A DNA stretch of 64,000 bases, taken from Acetobacterium paludosum (GTDB lineage Bacteria; Bacillota; Clostridia; Eubacteriales; Eubacteriaceae). This document shows, piece by piece, positions 61,656 to 64,000 of the stretch. Position 1 is the stretch's first letter; the number at the start of each line of letters is the position of its first letter. Location: NCBI RefSeq assembly GCF_008086595.1, contig NZ_RXYA01000002.1, positions 248,001-312,000 on the forward strand. The letters run 5' to 3'. Both the position numbers and the translations under genes were made by a program. The notes beneath the pieces are model-generated. The model was not told where the DNA came from, ran no database searches, and saw only the letters and a program-made list of their open reading frames with translations.

Positions 61656-62543
61656 ATGATTAGCAAAGGTCTATTTAAAAAACCAAAAAACGAACTAGAA
61701 GACCATCATTGGGTGAAACGTCAAAGCGATCCTGCCATTCCTTCAGAACTTTGCCGCAGTTGTCCCTCATGTAAACAACTGAGTTTCACCTCGGATTTAG
61801 ATAATAATTTTCATATCTGCCCCAAATGCGGATATCATTTTCGCATTAATGGCCGGCAACGTCTGAATATGATTATCGATCCCGGCAGTTTTACCGAACA
61901 TCATCAGAATCTCATTTCAACCAATCGATTGGAGTTTCCGGGATACGAAGAAAAATTGGAACAGGCCACTCTGTTTAGCCATGAAAACGAAGGGGTTATC
62001 ACCGGCATCGGAAAAATTGGCGGCTATGATGTGGCTTTATTTGTCATGGAAGTAACCTTTATGATGGGTAGCATGGGACAAGTGGTCGGAGAAAAGATAA
62101 CCCTTCTTTTTGAATATGCAACCGAACATCATCTCCCCGTCATCGGATTTACCGTTTCCGGCGGAGCCCGTATGCAGGAAGGCCTGCTGGCTTTGATGCA
62201 AATGGCAAAAACAAGCGGCGGAGTAAAACGTCACAGTGATGCCGGCCTCTTGTATATTGCGGTCCTAACCGACCCCACGACAGGCGGTGTGACAGCCAGT
62301 TTTGCCATGGAAGCCGACATTACTTTAGCTGAACCGGAAGCTTTAATCGCCTTTGCCGGACCGCGGGTCATCGAACAGACCATTCGTCAGCGATTACCAA
62401 AAGGATTCCAACGAGCCGAGTTTTTGCTTGAAAAAGGGTTTGTGGATGGGATTGTTCCCCGTAATCTTCAAAAAGATACCTTGATTAGATTGTTATCCCT
62501 CCACTCCATCCCAAAAGGCGGTGACGACCATGGAAGCCTATAA
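61656..62543 (+). CDS. accD: Acetyl-CoA carboxylase carboxyltransferase beta subunit
   Basis: This 295-residue protein has the N-terminal zinc ribbon of AccD (LCRSCPSCKQ then HICPKCGYHF) and the crotonase-like fold with GFTVSGGARMQEGL and DPTTGGVTASFAM. It overlaps accA by 14 bases. AAGGGAG precedes the ATG. Confidence 0.96.
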   Translation: MISKGLFKKPKNELEDHHWVKRQSDPAIPSELCRSCPSCKQLSFTSDLDNNFHICPKCGYHFRINGRQRLNMIIDPGSFTEHHQNLISTNRLEFPGYEEKLEQATLFSHENEGVITGIGKIGGYDVALFVMEVTFMMGSMGQVVGEKITLLFEYATEHHLPVIGFTVSGGARMQEGLLALMQMAKTSGGVKRHSDAGLLYIAVLTDPTTGGVTASFAMEADITLAEPEALIAFAGPRVIEQTIRQRLPKGFQRAEFLLEKGFVDGIVPRNLQKDTLIRLLSLHSIPKGGDDHGSL

Positions 62544-63318
62544 ACGAGTAGCACTGGCACGTAAGAAAACCCGCCCGACCGGGCAGGATTTTATAAACAA
62601 TATTTTTACCGATTTTATCGAGCTTCACGGGGATCGCTATTTCGGAGATGATCCGGCGGTCATTACCGGAATCGGCTATCTTTTAGATATGCCGGTAACG
62701 ATTATCGCCCAGGAACGCGGGAAAAACACGAAATCGCGAATTAAGCGAAACTTTGGTTCCTCTCATCCCGAAGGATATCGGAAAGCCCTTCGGCAAATGC
62801 ACTTAGCTGAGAAGTTTAACCGTCCCATTGTTTGTTTTATCGATACCTCCGGAGCATTTTGCGGGATCGGTGCGGAAGAACGCGGTCAGGGGCATGCCAT
62901 TGCCCAGAATCTGATGGAAATGATGAGCCTGAAAGTGCCGGTGATTTCCATTATTATTGGCGAAGGCGGCAGCGGCGGGGCTTTGGCTCTGGGTGTTGCC
63001 GACGAAGTTTGGATGCTTGAGAATGCCATTTATTCAGTGATTTCACCAGAAGGCTGCGCCAGTATTCTCTGGAAAGATCCTTCAAAAACAAAAGAAGCCG
63101 CTAATTGTCTTAAATTAACGGCCCAGGATTTACTGGAACTTGAGGTCATTGATGAAATCATCTCAGAAAATCATCGGGATTTCAAAAACGTGTATCGGGA
63201 ATTAAAACTTAACCTCTATAAACGGTTTCGCAAAAGCCAAATTTTATCTCCTGAAATCTTGACGCAAACCCGTTATAACCGGTTTCGAAAGTTCGGTGCC
63301 CTGGACATCACAAAATAA
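62530..63318 (+). CDS. accA: Acetyl-CoA carboxylase carboxyltransferase alpha subunit
   Basis: This 262-residue protein has the motifs FIELHGDRYFGDDPA, FGSSHPEGYRKALR, FIDTSGAFCGIGAEERGQ and IGEGGSGGALALGVAD. It is shorter at the N-terminus than the E. coli enzyme, as is usual in Bacillota. A GTG at 62521 is in frame, but AAGGCGG is better spaced for the ATG at 62530. It is the last gene of the operon, followed by a strong terminator. Confidence 0.95.
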   Translation: MEAYKRVALARKKTRPTGQDFINNIFTDFIELHGDRYFGDDPAVITGIGYLLDMPVTIIAQERGKNTKSRIKRNFGSSHPEGYRKALRQMHLAEKFNRPIVCFIDTSGAFCGIGAEERGQGHAIAQNLMEMMSLKVPVISIIIGEGGSGGALALGVADEVWMLENAIYSVISPEGCASILWKDPSKTKEAANCLKLTAQDLLELEVIDEIISENHRDFKNVYRELKLNLYKRFRKSQILSPEILTQTRYNRFRKFGALDITK

Positions 63319-63346
63319 TTAATGATCGGGCAAATCGTTCCAGCAT

Positions 63347-63383
63347 TAAAAAAAGAACTGTCGCATTTGACAGTTCTTTTTTG
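63347..63383. terminator. Bidirectional terminator of the FAS II operon
   Basis: AAAAGAACTGTC (63351-63362) pairs perfectly with GACAGTTCTTTT (63369-63380) and is followed by more T residues on the plus strand. A-runs on the other side give a minus-strand T-run too. Confidence 0.9.
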
Positions 63384-63386
63384 TTT

Positions 63387-63968
63387 TTAATAATACCTCA
63401 TTGAATGCATTGCTGAAGCAAGGATCGCAACTACAATACTTGAAAATATAATCGAAAGAACAACGCCGATACCCATAAAGATTAATGAGGCCCAGGCAAA
63501 ATGTTTTTTGTTAACATTTGTTTTTTCATCAACGCTCCAAATGATCAGCATAATTAGGTTGACAACCGGGATATAGGTCAGTAAAAGTGTCAGCATCCAG
63601 TCTCCCAGAGTCATAACTTCTTCAGTTTTAACAGTGACAGGCGATTTTTGAGGTGCCGTCTGAACAGGCCCTGGATCATGTACTACATTTTCAGCAACAA
63701 CGATCTCTTCCGCCACCACTTCATCAGCAGCGATTCCATCACCGATAATCTCATCGGCAACAATTTCTTCAGAAGATGTTTCATCATCTACGGTTTCAGG
63801 CACAATTTCTTTACCGGTAACATCATGAGAAAGATTTTCATGATCGAAAACGCCACTTGTGAAGTCTTCTTCAGCAATATCTTTTTTTTCTAATTCTGCC
63901 CCACAATTACTACAAACGGTATCATCATTCCTTAAACCCGCATAACATTTTGGACAATACTTTGCCAT
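63387..63968 (-). CDS. Zinc-ribbon membrane protein of unknown function
   Basis: This 193-residue protein starts with a zinc ribbon (YCPKCYAGL then VCSNCGAEL). A highly acidic low-complexity stretch follows, of repeated EEIV/DEII/DEVV units at about 55-100. Two membrane segments close the protein (LTLLLTYIPVVNLIMLIIWSV and FMGIGVVLSIIFSSIVVAIL). Such zinc-ribbon plus two-helix proteins are common in Bacillota and lack a known role. A GTG at 63977 is in frame but has no correct spacing, so ATG 63968 is used. Confidence 0.75.
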   Translation of the reverse strand: MAKYCPKCYAGLRNDDTVCSNCGAELEKKDIAEEDFTSGVFDHENLSHDVTGKEIVPETVDDETSSEEIVADEIIGDGIAADEVVAEEIVVAENVVHDPGPVQTAPQKSPVTVKTEEVMTLGDWMLTLLLTYIPVVNLIMLIIWSVDEKTNVNKKHFAWASLIFMGIGVVLSIIFSSIVVAILASAMHSMRYY

Positions 63969-64000
63969 TGCACTCACATCCTTTTTATTTTATTTTATCA

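Noticed and set aside
62832-63020. Overlapping frame within accA
   Set aside because: It is a shadow frame of a highly conserved gene, with no independent start signal.
1-64000. CRISPR arrays, insertion sequences, prophage genes, tRNA and rRNA genes
   Set aside because: I looked for regular repeats, transposase-like proteins, phage structural proteins and cloverleaf or rRNA sequences and saw none.

Overview
This window looks like chromosomal DNA of an anaerobic, low-GC, acetogenic member of the Bacillota, most like Acetobacterium or a close relative of the Eubacteriaceae. The evidence is a very high density of corrinoid-dependent methyl-transfer genes: six UroD/MtaA-superfamily methyltransferases, two corrinoid proteins, one pterin methyltransferase and a corrinoid reductive activator. 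One block has the gene order of the vanillate-type O-demethylase (odm) locus of Acetobacterium dehalogenans. Other pointers are a Streptococcus/Clostridium-type FAS II operon using FabK, AT-rich intergenic DNA and strong AGGAGG ribosome-binding sites. No tRNA, rRNA, CRISPR array, transposase or prophage was seen.

Regions. (1) 1-1874: the 5' part of a chemotaxis receptor gene and a TetR regulator. (2) 1986-12534: a long minus-strand methyl-transfer locus. In transcription order it holds a CobW GTPase (separate unit), an atypical UroD-type methyltransferase, a double-cubane 2-hydroxyacyl-CoA dehydratase-like protein, a corrinoid protein, a UroD-type methyltransferase, a molybdopterin oxidoreductase, a 29-codon vestige of a second corrinoid-protein gene, a third UroD-type methyltransferase and the RACE-type corrinoid activator. 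The presence of a Mo enzyme and a double-cubane protein is unusual for a plain O-demethylase and makes this the most interesting locus. (3) 12830-19328: a PAS/GGDEF/HD-GYP signalling protein, a tandem UspA protein, a zinc-ribbon protein and a eukaryotic-type glycogen branching enzyme. (4) 19505-25862: a PucR-type regulator divergent from an orphan UroD-type methyltransferase, then an old-yellow-enzyme-type ene-reductase, a LysR regulator and a small HAD phosphatase. (5) 26008-30685: an operon with a MATE transporter fused to an RsbW-like ATPase domain, a membrane SpoIIE/PP2C phosphatase, two GNAT proteins and a possible leader micro-gene. (6) 31069-37755: a MarR/MFS pair, another methyltransferase/LysR pair, a second transporter-ATPase fusion (a dicarboxylate/amino-acid:cation symporter family protein) and MscL. 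(7) 38058-42705: a ZIP metal transporter, DAHP synthase and the odm-like operon (MT II, corrinoid protein, MT I). (8) 43192-53658: an ABC exporter, an orphan PD-(D/E)xK nuclease-like gene, threonine aldolase, glyoxalase, the housekeeping ybeY-dgkA-era-recO cluster, an EamA permease and a nitronate-monooxygenase-like flavoprotein whose ribosome-binding site lies inside a terminator-like hairpin. (9) 53767-63318: a complete FAS II operon, fabT-fabH-acpP-fabK-fabD-fabG-fabF-accB-fabZ-accC-accD-accA. (10) 63387-63968: a zinc-ribbon membrane protein.

How the parts fit. UroD-type MT I enzymes would take methyl groups from different donors and pass them to a corrinoid protein; MT II (41902-42705) would deliver them to tetrahydrofolate for the Wood-Ljungdahl pathway, and the RACE protein would rescue inactivated Co(II) corrinoid. 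The orphan MT I genes, each beside its own regulator, may be substrate-specific plug-ins to this shared core. Substrates cannot be read from the sequence. The two transporters carrying RsbW-like domains, one beside a PP2C phosphatase, suggest a partner-switching type of control at the membrane.
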